Assembly: GCA_017617475.1 (NCBI GenBank)
Contig: JAFZWC010000057.1
Span: 1 to 64,000, forward strand
Length of the DNA stretch: 64,000 nucleotides
Source of the DNA: Bacteroidales bacterium
Lineage (GTDB): Bacteria; Bacteroidota; Bacteroidia; Bacteroidales; UBA932
Direction of reading: 5' to 3'
Below the pieces are notes generated by a model. It had not been told where the DNA came from, ran no database searches, and saw nothing but the letters and a program-made list of their open reading frames with translations. Shown one piece after another: positions 17,787 to 26,800 of this stretch. The position numbers and the translations under genes were made by a program. Every line of letters begins with the position of its first letter. Position 1 is the stretch's first letter.

Positions 17787-18274
17787 GATCTGAGTCTTTC
17801 TATCAGTTTGGCGCGTCCCCTGGAATAGAGGGAGCGGAGGGTTACTTCTTTCTTGCCGGTGAAAGCGGAAATCTCTTCATAGTCAAGGCCTTCCAGCAGT
17901 ACCAGGTTCAGGATAAGCCGATACGGCTCTTCCATGCTTTCCAGCGCCCGCTGCACGGAAGCCACGTCCACACCTTCCATCGGAATCTCTTCCTCTTCCA
18001 CCTCGCTCTCGTCCACGGCATAGAGTTCCAGGAAATCGGCCCTCCTCTTGCGCTCGCGCAGGCGGTCGATGGAGGCCCGGACGCAAGTTCTGGTGAGCCA
18101 CGCCCCGGTCTGCGGGTCTGAAAGCGGGACGGGGTCCTTTCGGCCTATATATTTAAGAAGGGTGTCCTGCATCACTTCCTCGGCATCGTCGGAATTCTGG
18201 AGAATCCGCCAGGCGGTATTGTATACCCGCCGGTGGTATTTCTGATAGAATTCTGAGATTTCCTGCCGTGTCAT
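17783..18274 (-). CDS. ECF RNA polymerase sigma factor
   Basis: 163 residues with region 2 (HRRVYNTAWRILQNSDDAEEVMQDTLLKYI), an acidic linker (DESEVEEEEI) and region 4 (LESMEEPYRLILNLVLLEGLDYEEISAFTGKKEVTLRSLYSRGRAKLIERL), where the helix-turn-helix recognises the -35-like element. First gene of a three-gene unit with the anti-sigma and DUF2807 genes. The intergenic region to the divergent HAD gene contains AAAGATATCTTT (18335-18346), an inverted repeat overlapping the HAD promoter's -7 box. Confidence 0.9.
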   Translation of the reverse strand: MTRQEISEFYQKYHRRVYNTAWRILQNSDDAEEVMQDTLLKYIGRKDPVPLSDPQTGAWLTRTCVRASIDRLRERKRRADFLELYAVDESEVEEEEIPMEGVDVASVQRALESMEEPYRLILNLVLLEGLDYEEISAFTGKKEVTLRSLYSRGRAKLIERLRS

Positions 18275-18316
18275 TTTTGCACTTTCTATCTATTAGACGT
18301 ACGGAAAGGGGATTTG

Positions 18317-18347
18317 TTGCAGAAAACGTGCAAAAAAGATATCTTTG
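18317..18347 (+). promoter_or_regulatory. Promoter of the HAD phosphatase-rsmA-C69 unit
   Basis: TTG 18317-18319, N20, TATCTTTG 18340-18347; leader about 12 nt before the ATG at 18363. The box is embedded in the inverted repeat AAAGATATCTTT. Confidence 0.7.
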
Positions 18348-18362
18348 CGTAAAATTGATCCA

Positions 18363-19490
18363 ATGAAACGTCTATTTCTCCTCCTGGGCCTGGGCCTTGC
18401 CCTGGCTTTCCAGTCCTGCGACAAGCCCAAAGAACTGGCCGAAGGCAACTGGGACCCCCAGATACGCAGCAACCTCAACAGCCTTATGACGGCGTATCAG
18501 AAAACCGGTTCCTATGCCGTGTTCGACTTTGACAAAACCACCATTGTGAACGACGTCTCGCAGGCCCTCTGGGTGTATCAGGTGGAGCATCTGCGCTTTG
18601 CCGACGCCCCCGCTCACGCTTTCATGGACGGCATTCCGGACGGAAACCGCCCGCTGGGAGACATTACTTTTGCGGAAATGGGCAAGACGCTCCAGGAAGA
18701 ATACACGCAGATCATGGCCCTCAAGGCCGAAGGAAAAACCCTGGAACAGATCCATACCACGGACACCTACAAAGACTTCCGCGCCCGCATGGCCGCCCTC
18801 CTGGCCAACATGGACGAGGTCTTCGGATACGAGGTCTCCTTCCTCTGGATGCCGGGCCTGCTGGCCGGATTTACGGAGGCCGAAGCCCGCAAAGTGGTCC
18901 GCGAGGCCCTGGCCGACCAGCTGGGAGAAGACAAGCTGGAGGTGCAGGAATGGACTTCGCCGGACGGCCTCTGGAGCAGCCCGGTAGAACGCGGTATCTG
19001 GCTCTCTCCGGAAATGAAGGACCTGTATGGCTGCCTGGCAAGCCACGGCATTACCGCCTACGTTTGCTCCGCCTCCCTGGAACTGATTGTGGAAGAGCTT
19101 GCCTGTGACCCCAAACTGGGCCTGGGCCTGCCTCCCGAGCAGGTTTACGGCCTGCGCTTTGTTCCCGGAGCCACGCTGGCCGCCCGTTTCGACCCTTCCA
19201 TCCCGCAACCCCTCAAGCAGGGAAAGGTTACGTGCATCCTTACCCAGATAGCACCCCGTCATGGAAACCGGGAGCCCATTCTGGTAGGTGGCGACTCCAA
19301 CGGGGACGTCCCCATGCTCACGGCCTTCGGCGAAACCCGGTATGCCCTGGTCATTGACGCGGGCCGCAGTCCGGAATCCAAAATCGGCCAGCTGGCCCGC
19401 CAGGCCCGCGAAATGAACAATACGGGCCGGTTCCTGCTACAACCCGCTTTTGCCACGGTCCGCGGTGCGGTGGAAGGCGGCGGAATCTAA
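18363..19490 (+). CDS. Exported HAD-superfamily phosphatase, probable lipoprotein
   Basis: 375 residues. The ATG at 18363 starts a hydrophobic signal ending at FQSC (Cys at residue 19), an imperfect lipobox. HAD motif I is FDFDKTTIVND (nucleophile Asp about residue 58), and motifs III/IV are in LVGGDSNGDVPMLTAF near the C-terminus, the layout of phosphoserine-phosphatase-like HAD enzymes with a long cap. The substrate is unknown; a periplasmic location makes serine biosynthesis unlikely. rsmA follows after 11 nt. Confidence 0.82.
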   Translation: MKRLFLLLGLGLALAFQSCDKPKELAEGNWDPQIRSNLNSLMTAYQKTGSYAVFDFDKTTIVNDVSQALWVYQVEHLRFADAPAHAFMDGIPDGNRPLGDITFAEMGKTLQEEYTQIMALKAEGKTLEQIHTTDTYKDFRARMAALLANMDEVFGYEVSFLWMPGLLAGFTEAEARKVVREALADQLGEDKLEVQEWTSPDGLWSSPVERGIWLSPEMKDLYGCLASHGITAYVCSASLELIVEELACDPKLGLGLPPEQVYGLRFVPGATLAARFDPSIPQPLKQGKVTCILTQIAPRHGNREPILVGGDSNGDVPMLTAFGETRYALVIDAGRSPESKIGQLARQAREMNNTGRFLLQPAFATVRGAVEGGGI

Positions 19491-19501
19491 CCCCAGAGAA
19501 T

Positions 19502-20320
19502 ATGACAGAAGTACGAGCCAAAAAGGCCCTGGGCCAGCATTTCCTAACGGATCAGAGGATTGCCAAAGCTATCGTAGATGCTCTTGTCATACCGAGCGAA
19601 GCGAGCGTATCTCCTTTCCCGGTCCTGGAGGTCGGCCCTGGTATGGGCGTCCTTACCCAGTACCTGCTTCAGCGCGAGGACGTAGACCTGAAGCTGGTGG
19701 AGATTGACACCGAGAGCGTGGATTACCTGCTCACCCACTTCCAAGGCATGCAGGGCAAGCTCATGGAGGCCGATTTCCTCACGCTCCGGCTGGAAAAGAT
19801 TTTCCCGGAACAGTTTGCCATTATCGGCAACTTCCCCTACAACATATCTTCCCAGATTTTCTTCAAGGTACTGGACTACAAAGAGAGCATTCCGGAGGTG
19901 GTGGGCATGGTGCAGAAAGAGGTGGCCGAGCGCATTGCCGAAAAGCCCGGAACCAAGACCTACGGCATCCTGAGCGTGCTTCTGCAGGCCTGGTACAACA
20001 TTGAGTACCTCTTTACCGTAGGCTCCGGCTGCTTTGCTCCGCCACCCAAAGTGGAAAGCGCCGTCATCCGCCTCACCCGCAACGGGCGCACCAGCCTGGG
20101 CTGTGACGAGACCCTGTTCAAGACCGTGGTGAAAACGGCCTTCGGCCAGCGCCGCAAGATGATGCGTAACCCGTTGAAGCCCCTGGCCAAAGCCAAGGCC
20201 GACCGCGAAGGCTGGAGCGAAGAGCAGCTTCAGGAGTTCCTGTCGCAGGAGGTCTTCTCCCTGAGGCCCGAAAAACTCTCCGTGGAAGATTTCATAGACT
20301 TGACCAATCTGCTAGCATAA
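19502..20320 (+). CDS. rsmA: 16S rRNA adenine-N6,N6-dimethyltransferase with repeat-derived insert
   Basis: 272 residues. RsmA/KsgA dimethylates A1518 and A1519 of 16S rRNA late in 30S assembly. Visible are AKKALGQHFLTDQRIAKAI, SAM motif I VLEVGPGMGVLT, and motif IV NFPYNISSQIFFKV; the C-terminal domain carries FGQRRKMMRNPLKPL. Between the first helix and motif I, residues 28-38 (VIPSEASVSPF) are coded by an interspersed repeat (19585-19613), also found in metH. The insert falls in a loop, so activity is probably kept. Overlaps the C69 gene by one nt (TAATG). Confidence 0.93.
   Translation: MTEVRAKKALGQHFLTDQRIAKAIVDALVIPSEASVSPFPVLEVGPGMGVLTQYLLQREDVDLKLVEIDTESVDYLLTHFQGMQGKLMEADFLTLRLEKIFPEQFAIIGNFPYNISSQIFFKVLDYKESIPEVVGMVQKEVAERIAEKPGTKTYGILSVLLQAWYNIEYLFTVGSGCFAPPPKVESAVIRLTRNGRTSLGCDETLFKTVVKTAFGQRRKMMRNPLKPLAKAKADREGWSEEQLQEFLSQEVFSLRPEKLSVEDFIDLTNLLA
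19585..19613 (+). repeat. Interspersed GTCATnCCGAGCGAAG element inside rsmA
   Basis: TGTCATACCGAGCGAAGCGA and the next nine bases to GTATCTC match the element at 26401-26429 in metH with a few substitutions and indels. It is read in the same frame there, giving VIPSE in both proteins. A related element lies between genes at 40743-40793. Confidence 0.75.
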
Positions 20321-21909
20321 TGAAAAGAATCCTTGTTCCGGCGGTTCTGGCCCTGTTTTTCTGGACGGGCCGGGCCGATGCCTGCACCAATATCCTCGTA
20401 GGAAAGAAAGCCTCGGCCGACGGGTCGGTGATGTGCACGTACAACTGCGACACCTTCGGCTACAGCGGCTGGCTCACCAGCTCCCCGGCGGGACGGCATG
20501 CTCCCGGCGAGAAGATTGCTATCCGAAACTTCTGGCATCCCGCCGAGATCCGCGGCTACGTGGACCAGGTAGAGTACACCTATAATGTGGTGGGCTACAT
20601 GAACGAGCACCAGCTCACCATCCTGGAAACCACTTTCGGCGGGCGCGAGGAACTGGTGAACCCGGAAGGCATGCTGGGCTATGACAACGTGATGCAGCTG
20701 GCCCTGCAGCGCTGCCGCACGGCCCGGGAAGCCGTACAGGTGATGGGAGAACTGCTCAACACCTACGGCTACTGCGAGAGCGGGGAAACCTTCTCCGTCT
20801 GTGACCCCGACGAGGCCTGGATTATGGAAATCATCGGCAAGGGCCCCGGCCGAAAGGGTGCCGTTTGGGCAGCCCTGCGCATTCCAGACGACGCCATCTG
20901 CGCCCATGCCAACCAGAGCCGCATCCGCCAGATTCCCTTCAAAGACAAGGAGAACTGCCTGTATTCCAAGGATGTGGTGTCCTTCGCCCGCGAGATGGGC
21001 TATTTCAGCGGAAAAGATGCCGATTTCAGCTTCCGCGACGCCTATTGCCCCTTTGATTTCGTGCACATGCGCCTGTGCGAGCCGCGCGTATGGAGCATCT
21101 TCCGCCACCATACGGACCCGGCCTACATGGACAGTTTCATGCCCTATCTGGAGGGTCGGTTTGACGAGTGCGACGCCCTGCCGCTGTGGATCAGGCCCGA
21201 CAAGCCCATCACCCTGCAGGACGTGATGGCCGACATGCGTGACCACTTCGAGGGAACCCCGCTGGACATGACCGTGGACGTGATGGCCGGCCCGTGGAGT
21301 TCGCCCATCCGCCCGCGCGCCAAGGGCTTTACCTCCGAAGGGAAACAGTACTTCCGCGAGCGGCCCGTCTCTACCCAGCAGGCCGGCTTTGCCGTGGTGG
21401 CGCAGATGCGCTCCTGGCTGCCGGACGCCGTGGGCGGGGTCTATTATTTCAACTGCGACGACCCCTGCATGGTGGCCTACGTGCCCGTATACTGCGGCAT
21501 TACCCGGCTTCCGTCGGCCTTTGACGCCGTTCACAACCAGAACGGGAAGTTTGACGAGGAGGGGGCTTACTGGCTGTGCAACTGGGTGTCCAACATGGTG
21601 TACCCCCGCTGGAGCGCCCTGATTGGCGACCTGAAGGCTGCCCGGCAGGAGCTGGAAGACTATTATGCGGCCGACCAGAAAGCCGTGGAGGAAGCCGCCG
21701 TGGCCATGACTCCCGCCGAGCGCGAGGCCTTCCTGAACGGCAAGACGCTGGCCTATACGGAGATGATGATGACCCGCTGGAGCCGCCTGGCCCGCGAACT
21801 CATAGTCAAATACAACGACCAGCCGGGTTCTTACAACCAGGCCTTTTGGGATGCTGTGGCCCGGGATACCGGGGAGCGTTACCTGGTTCCGCAGACCCGG
21901 GCGCAATAG
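20320..21909 (+). CDS. C69-family dipeptidase (first of two)
   Basis: 529 residues. After the signal peptide the mature protein begins at or near ACTNILVGKKASADGS, where Cys acts as the N-terminal nucleophile of C69/PepD-type Ntn-hydrolases. Further family blocks are NEHQLTILETTFGGREEL, DEAWIMEIIGKGPG and the C-terminal EEAYWLCNWVSNMVY. These enzymes cleave dipeptides, here outside the cytoplasm. Translationally coupled to rsmA. A paralogue sits at 35592-37373 (593 residues). The two share the N-terminus and core but differ in length and C-terminal parts. Confidence 0.9.
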   Translation: MKRILVPAVLALFFWTGRADACTNILVGKKASADGSVMCTYNCDTFGYSGWLTSSPAGRHAPGEKIAIRNFWHPAEIRGYVDQVEYTYNVVGYMNEHQLTILETTFGGREELVNPEGMLGYDNVMQLALQRCRTAREAVQVMGELLNTYGYCESGETFSVCDPDEAWIMEIIGKGPGRKGAVWAALRIPDDAICAHANQSRIRQIPFKDKENCLYSKDVVSFAREMGYFSGKDADFSFRDAYCPFDFVHMRLCEPRVWSIFRHHTDPAYMDSFMPYLEGRFDECDALPLWIRPDKPITLQDVMADMRDHFEGTPLDMTVDVMAGPWSSPIRPRAKGFTSEGKQYFRERPVSTQQAGFAVVAQMRSWLPDAVGGVYYFNCDDPCMVAYVPVYCGITRLPSAFDAVHNQNGKFDEEGAYWLCNWVSNMVYPRWSALIGDLKAARQELEDYYAADQKAVEEAAVAMTPAEREAFLNGKTLAYTEMMMTRWSRLARELIVKYNDQPGSYNQAFWDAVARDTGERYLVPQTRAQ

Positions 21910-21947
21910 TTTTGGGCCCTTCGGGCACAAAAACGAGTATTTTTTGC

Positions 21948-21955
21948 TATTTTTG
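21948..21955 (+). promoter_or_regulatory. -7 box of the aspS-metH-metF unit
   Basis: TATTTTTG, 27 nt before the aspS ATG; no clear TTG at the -33 position. Just upstream a short GCCC-TTC-GGGC hairpin with following A/T-rich sequence (21910-21930) may weakly terminate the C69 gene. Confidence 0.5.
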
Positions 21956-21982
21956 TAGGTTGGAAAACAAAGAACACGCAAT

Positions 21983-23755
21983 ATGTACAGAACACACACC
22001 TGCGGAGAACTCCGTATTGAGAACAAGGGACAGCAGGTAACCCTGGCCGGCTGGGTCCAGAAAGCCCGTAAACTCGGAGGCATGACCTTCATCGACCTTC
22101 GTGACCGTTATGGCATTACCCAACTGGTGGTGGAGGCCGATGCCCCCGCCGAACTGGTGGAAACCGCCACCGCCTTGGGCCGTGAATTCGTGATCCAGGT
22201 GAAAGGCGAAGTGGTGGAGCGTCAGGCCAAGAACGCCAAGATGCCCACCGGCGATATCGAAATCAAGGTATCGGCCATCAACATCCTCAACAAGAGCGTA
22301 ACCCCGCCCTTCACCATTGAGGAAGAGAGCGACGGCGGCGAGGACATCCGCGCCAAGTACCGTTATCTTGACCTGCGCCGCGGTCCGCTGCAGCGCGCCC
22401 TGGCCCTGCGCCACAAGGTGGCCCACGAAGCCCGCAACTACCTGGACAGCCTGGGCTTCATGGAAATCGAGACCCCTTATCTCATCAAGTCCACTCCGGA
22501 AGGCGCCCGCGACTTCGTGGTTCCCTCCCGCATGAATCCGGGCCAGTTCTACGCCCTGCCGCAGAGCCCCCAGACCTTCAAGCAGCTGCTGATGGTGGCC
22601 GGTTACGACCGCTACTTCCAGATTGTGCGCTGCTTCCGTGACGAGGACCTCCGCGCCGACCGTCAGCCGGAATTCACCCAGATTGACTGCGAAATGTCCT
22701 TCGTGGAGCAGGAAGACGTGCTGAACACCTTCGAGGGCATGATGCGTACCCTGTTCAAGAATGTTCTGAACGTAGATATCCCCAACCCGCTGCCCCGCAT
22801 GACATGGTACGACGCCATGGACAAGTACGGCTCCGACAAACCGGACGTGCGCTTCGGCATGACCATCCACGAACTCACGGACGTGGCCAAGGGCAAGGGT
22901 TTCAGCGTGCTGGACGAAGCCGCCTACATCGGCGCCATCTGCGTCCCCGGCGCTTCCGAGTATACCCGCAAGCAGATTGACGAGCTCACCGAATGGGTAA
23001 AACGCCCGCAGGTGGGCGCCAAGGGCCTCATCTATGTGCGTGTAAACGCCGACGGCACCTTCAAGAGCTCCATCGACAAGTTCTACGGGGCCGACGACCT
23101 GACCAAGCTGGCCGCTGCCGCCGAGGCCAAGCCCGGAGACCTGATGCTGGTGATGAGCGGCGCGGGCAAACGCAAGGTGCAGACCATGCTGGGCGTCCTC
23201 CGTCTGGAAATGGGCGGCCGCCTGGGCTACCGCAAACCCAACGAGTTTGCCCCGCTGTGGATTGTGGACTTCCCGCTGCTGGAGTGGGACGACGAAACCC
23301 AGCGTTTCTACGCCATGCACCACCCCTTCACCGCCCCCAAGCCGGAGCACGAAAAGTGGTTCTACAGCGACAAGAAAGAAGATCTGGAGCGCGTATGCGC
23401 CAACGCCTACGACTTCGTGCTCAACGGCAACGAACTGGGCGGCGGCTCCATCCGTATCCATAACGCCGACATGCAGAAGCGCATGTTCGAGGTGCTGGGT
23501 ATCGGCCCGGAAGAAGCGGAATACAAGTTCGGCTTCATTATCAACGCCTTCAAGTTCGGCGCTCCGCCGCACGGTGGTCTGGCCTTCGGCTTCGACCGCG
23601 TTTGCGCCCTCATGGGCGGTCAGGACACCATCCGTGACTATATCGCCTTCCCCAAGAACAACCAGGGCCGCGATGTCATGATTGATTCCCCGTCCCAGAT
23701 TGACCAGGTGCAGCTGGACGAACTCCAGATAGCTTTGAACCTCAAGGCCGAATAA
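21983..23755 (+). CDS. aspS: Aspartyl-tRNA synthetase
   Basis: 590 residues, bacterial-type length. N-terminal OB anticodon-binding domain ([20 protein letters not shown]), class II motif 2 ([19 protein letters not shown]), the bacteria-specific GAD insertion in the middle, and motif 3 ([16 protein letters not shown]) near the C-terminus. Charges tRNA-Asp. Own promoter box upstream. The TAA stop is in the same frame as metH, which begins within 60 nt. Confidence 0.97.
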   Translation: MYRTHTCGELRIENKGQQVTLAGWVQKARKLGGMTFIDLRDRYGITQLVVEADAPAELVETATALGREFVIQVKGEVVERQAKNAKMPTGDIEIKVSAINILNKSVTPPFTIEEESDGGEDIRAKYRYLDLRRGPLQRALALRHKVAHEARNYLDSLGFMEIETPYLIKSTPEGARDFVVPSRMNPGQFYALPQSPQTFKQLLMVAGYDRYFQIVRCFRDEDLRADRQPEFTQIDCEMSFVEQEDVLNTFEGMMRTLFKNVLNVDIPNPLPRMTWYDAMDKYGSDKPDVRFGMTIHELTDVAKGKGFSVLDEAAYIGAICVPGASEYTRKQIDELTEWVKRPQVGAKGLIYVRVNADGTFKSSIDKFYGADDLTKLAAAAEAKPGDLMLVMSGAGKRKVQTMLGVLRLEMGGRLGYRKPNEFAPLWIVDFPLLEWDDETQRFYAMHHPFTAPKPEHEKWFYSDKKEDLERVCANAYDFVLNGNELGGGSIRIHNADMQKRMFEVLGIGPEEAEYKFGFIINAFKFGAPPHGGLAFGFDRVCALMGGQDTIRDYIAFPKNNQGRDVMIDSPSQIDQVQLDELQIALNLKAE

Positions 23756-23812
23756 TATTTTCTGTCACTCCAAGAAGAAATAGCCCGCCGTATCCTTATC
23801 CTGGACGGCGCC

Positions 23813-26800
23813 ATGGGAACTATGATTCAGCGGCAGGCGCCGCCGGAGGAGGATTGGCATGGCAATCCGGAGGTGCTCAATTTTACGCATCCGGAGTTCA
23901 TCCGCGGCATCCATCAGGCGTATATTGACGCCGGGGCCGACATCATTGAGACCAACTCTTTCAGCGCCAACGCCCTTTCCCAGGCCGAGTACGGCTGTGC
24001 CCCGCAGGCCGCCGACATGGCCCGGGCCGCCGCACGCATTGCCCGGGAGGCCGCCGACGCGGCTCCCCGCAAAGTCTGGGTGGCCGGCAGCATCGGCCCC
24101 ACCACGCATTCCCTGAGCCTGGCGCCGGACGTGGACCGGAGCGCCTGGAGGCCCTATAACTTTGACGATTTTGTATCGGCCTTCCGCGAACAGATCCGGG
24201 GGCTGGTGGAAGGTGGCGTGGACTGCCTCCTGCTGGAAACCGGGTTCGACGCCCTCAACACCAAGGCCATGATTTATGCCGCGGCCGACTGGGATGTTCC
24301 GGTGATGATTTCCGCCGCCTCGTCGGACCGCAGCGGCCGTACCCTTACCGGACAGACGCTGGAGGCCTATTTTACGGCTGTCGGGCATGCCCGGCTGCTG
24401 GCCTTCGGCCTCAACTGCTCGCTGGGCCCCAAGGACATGCAACCCCTTCTGGAAGACGTGTCCCGCTTTGCCGACGTGCCCGTAATCTGCTACCCCAATG
24501 CGGGGCTGCCGGACGAGCTGGGCCGCTACACCCTTGGACCGGAAGATATGGCGGCCGCCATGGAGCCCATGCTTTCCTCCGTGAACATCATCGGCGGATG
24601 CTGCGGCACCACGCCGGACCACATCCGTGCCCTGGCCAGACTGGCCGAAGGCCGGACGCCCCGCGCCGTTCCCCAGAAAGAGAAACGCCTGAAGGTAAGC
24701 GGGTTGGAGGTGGTTACCGTGGACCCGCTGAACAACTTCACCAACATAGGGGAACGTACCAACGTGGCGGGCTCCCGCAAGTTTGCGCGCCTGATTGCCG
24801 CCGGGCAGTATGAAGAAGCCCTGCAGGTGGCGGCGCAGCAGATTGAGGGCGGCGCCGGGGTCATCGACATCAACATGGACGACGCCATGCTGGACGCCCC
24901 CAAGGAGATGGAGACCTTCCTGCGCCACATTTCCGGGGACCCGGCGGTAGCCAAGGCGGCCATCATGATTGACTCGTCCCACTGGGAAGCCGTGCTGGCC
25001 GGACTCAAGAATGCCCAGGGAAAATGCATAGTCAATTCCATTTCCCTTAAGGAAGGGGCGGAAGCCTTTTTGAATAAGGCGCTGGAAATTAAGCGTTTGG
25101 GCGCAGCTATGGTGGTGATGGCCTTTGACGAACAGGGCCAGGCCACCACCCTGGACCGCAAAATAGAAATCTGTGCCCGCAGCTATAAATTGCTCACTGA
25201 AGCCGGAATTGAACCCCGGGACATCATCTTTGACTGCAACGTCCTTTCCGTAGGGACCGGCATTGCCGAGCACGCCCGCTACGGAATCGATTTCATAGAG
25301 GCCGTCCGCTGGATCAAGGCCCATCTTCCCGGCTGCTATACTTCCGGCGGCATCTCCAATCTGTCCTTTGCCTTCCGCGGCAACAATCCCGTGCGCGAAG
25401 CCATGCACGCCGTGTTCCTGTATCACGCGGTACAGGCCGGCCTGGACATGGGCATTGTGAATCCGGGGCTGCTCCTCCCCTACGACGCCATAGAACCCAA
25501 GCTGCGCATGGCTGCCGAGGATGTTATCCTTTGTAGGGATGGCGGAGAGAGCATTTCGGAAGGACAAAAGAATGGCCGATGCCCTTCCGAAATGCATCCC
25601 TCCGCCACAGAAAGGCTGCTGGAGCTGGCCGCCAGCGTAACGGCCGGTCCGGCCGAAGAAAAGGCTGCCGCCCAAGTTTCCGACGCCAGCGCCGCCGAGC
25701 GCATATCGGCCTGCCTCCTGCAAGGAAAAAGCGAAGGCCTGGCGGAAGCCGTGCTGGAGTCCCTGGCCCAGCTGGGCAGCGCCGTGAACGTAATTGAAGG
25801 ACCGCTGATGAGCGCCATGGAAGAAGTGGGACGGCGATTTGGCGAGGGCAAAATGTTCCTGCCGCAGGTGGTCAAGAGCGCCAAGGTGATGCGCGAGGCC
25901 GTAAGCGTGTTGGAGCCGCATTTTAAGGCCGAGGAACAGACGTCCGGCCGCCCCAAGGTGGTGATAGCCACGGTAAAGGGCGACGTACACGATATTGGCA
26001 AGAACATTACCGGTATTGTCCTGGGATGCAACGGCTTCGACGTTTTAGACCTGGGCGTGATGGTGGACCGGGATACCATCCTGGACACCGCCGAACGGGA
26101 AAAAGCCAGCATTATCGCTGTGAGCGGCCTCATTACCCCCAGCCTCTTCCAGATGGAGGAGATCTGCCGGGAAATGACCCGCCGGGGGCTTTCCACGCCC
26201 TTGTTTGTGGGAGGCGCCACAACGTCGGCCCTGCATACGGCCGTAAAACTGGCCCCGCTGTATGCGCACGTGTTCCACGGAAGCGACGCCTCGGCCTCGG
26301 CGGTACTGCTCAAGCGCTGCCTGGCCGACCGCGAGGCCTTCGAGGCCCAGCAGCACGCCGCCCAGCAGGCCCTGAGGGACAGCTACAACAAACCTTCTTC
26401 TGTCATCCCGAGCGAAGTCGAGGGATCTCTTTCCGGCCATCTTCAAGGCTGCCCTTGGCGCAGCATGCCGGTGCGGGAAGTGCCCCTGAACCTTCTCCAG
26501 AAGTACTTTGACTGGAAACTCTTTGCTGCGGCCGCCGGGCTCAAGACCTTCCCGCGTCCCGGGCGCCCCGGCCACGAATACCTTATTCAGGGACAGGAGA
26601 TTCTGTCCCATCTGAACGCCACCGTCCGGGTGGGCATGCTGCTTACATCGGCCCGTGCAGAAGGAAACGCTATAGTTCTGGATAACGGCGTCCGCCTGCC
26701 CATGCTGCGGCAGGAGAAAGCGGTGGAGCATAACGGCATAACCCGCTGCTGGTCGCTGGCCGATTTTGTCCCCTCGCAGGGCTCCGGGCCTTTCGGCCTG

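Noticed and set aside
23753..23812. Stop-codon readthrough making an AspS-MetH fusion
   Set aside because: The frames match across the TAA, but both proteins are complete alone and no recoding signal is visible.
23700..23812. Cobalamin or SAM riboswitch before metH
   Set aside because: Only 57 nt separate aspS from metH's first ATG and part of it codes for MetH; there is no room for an aptamer.
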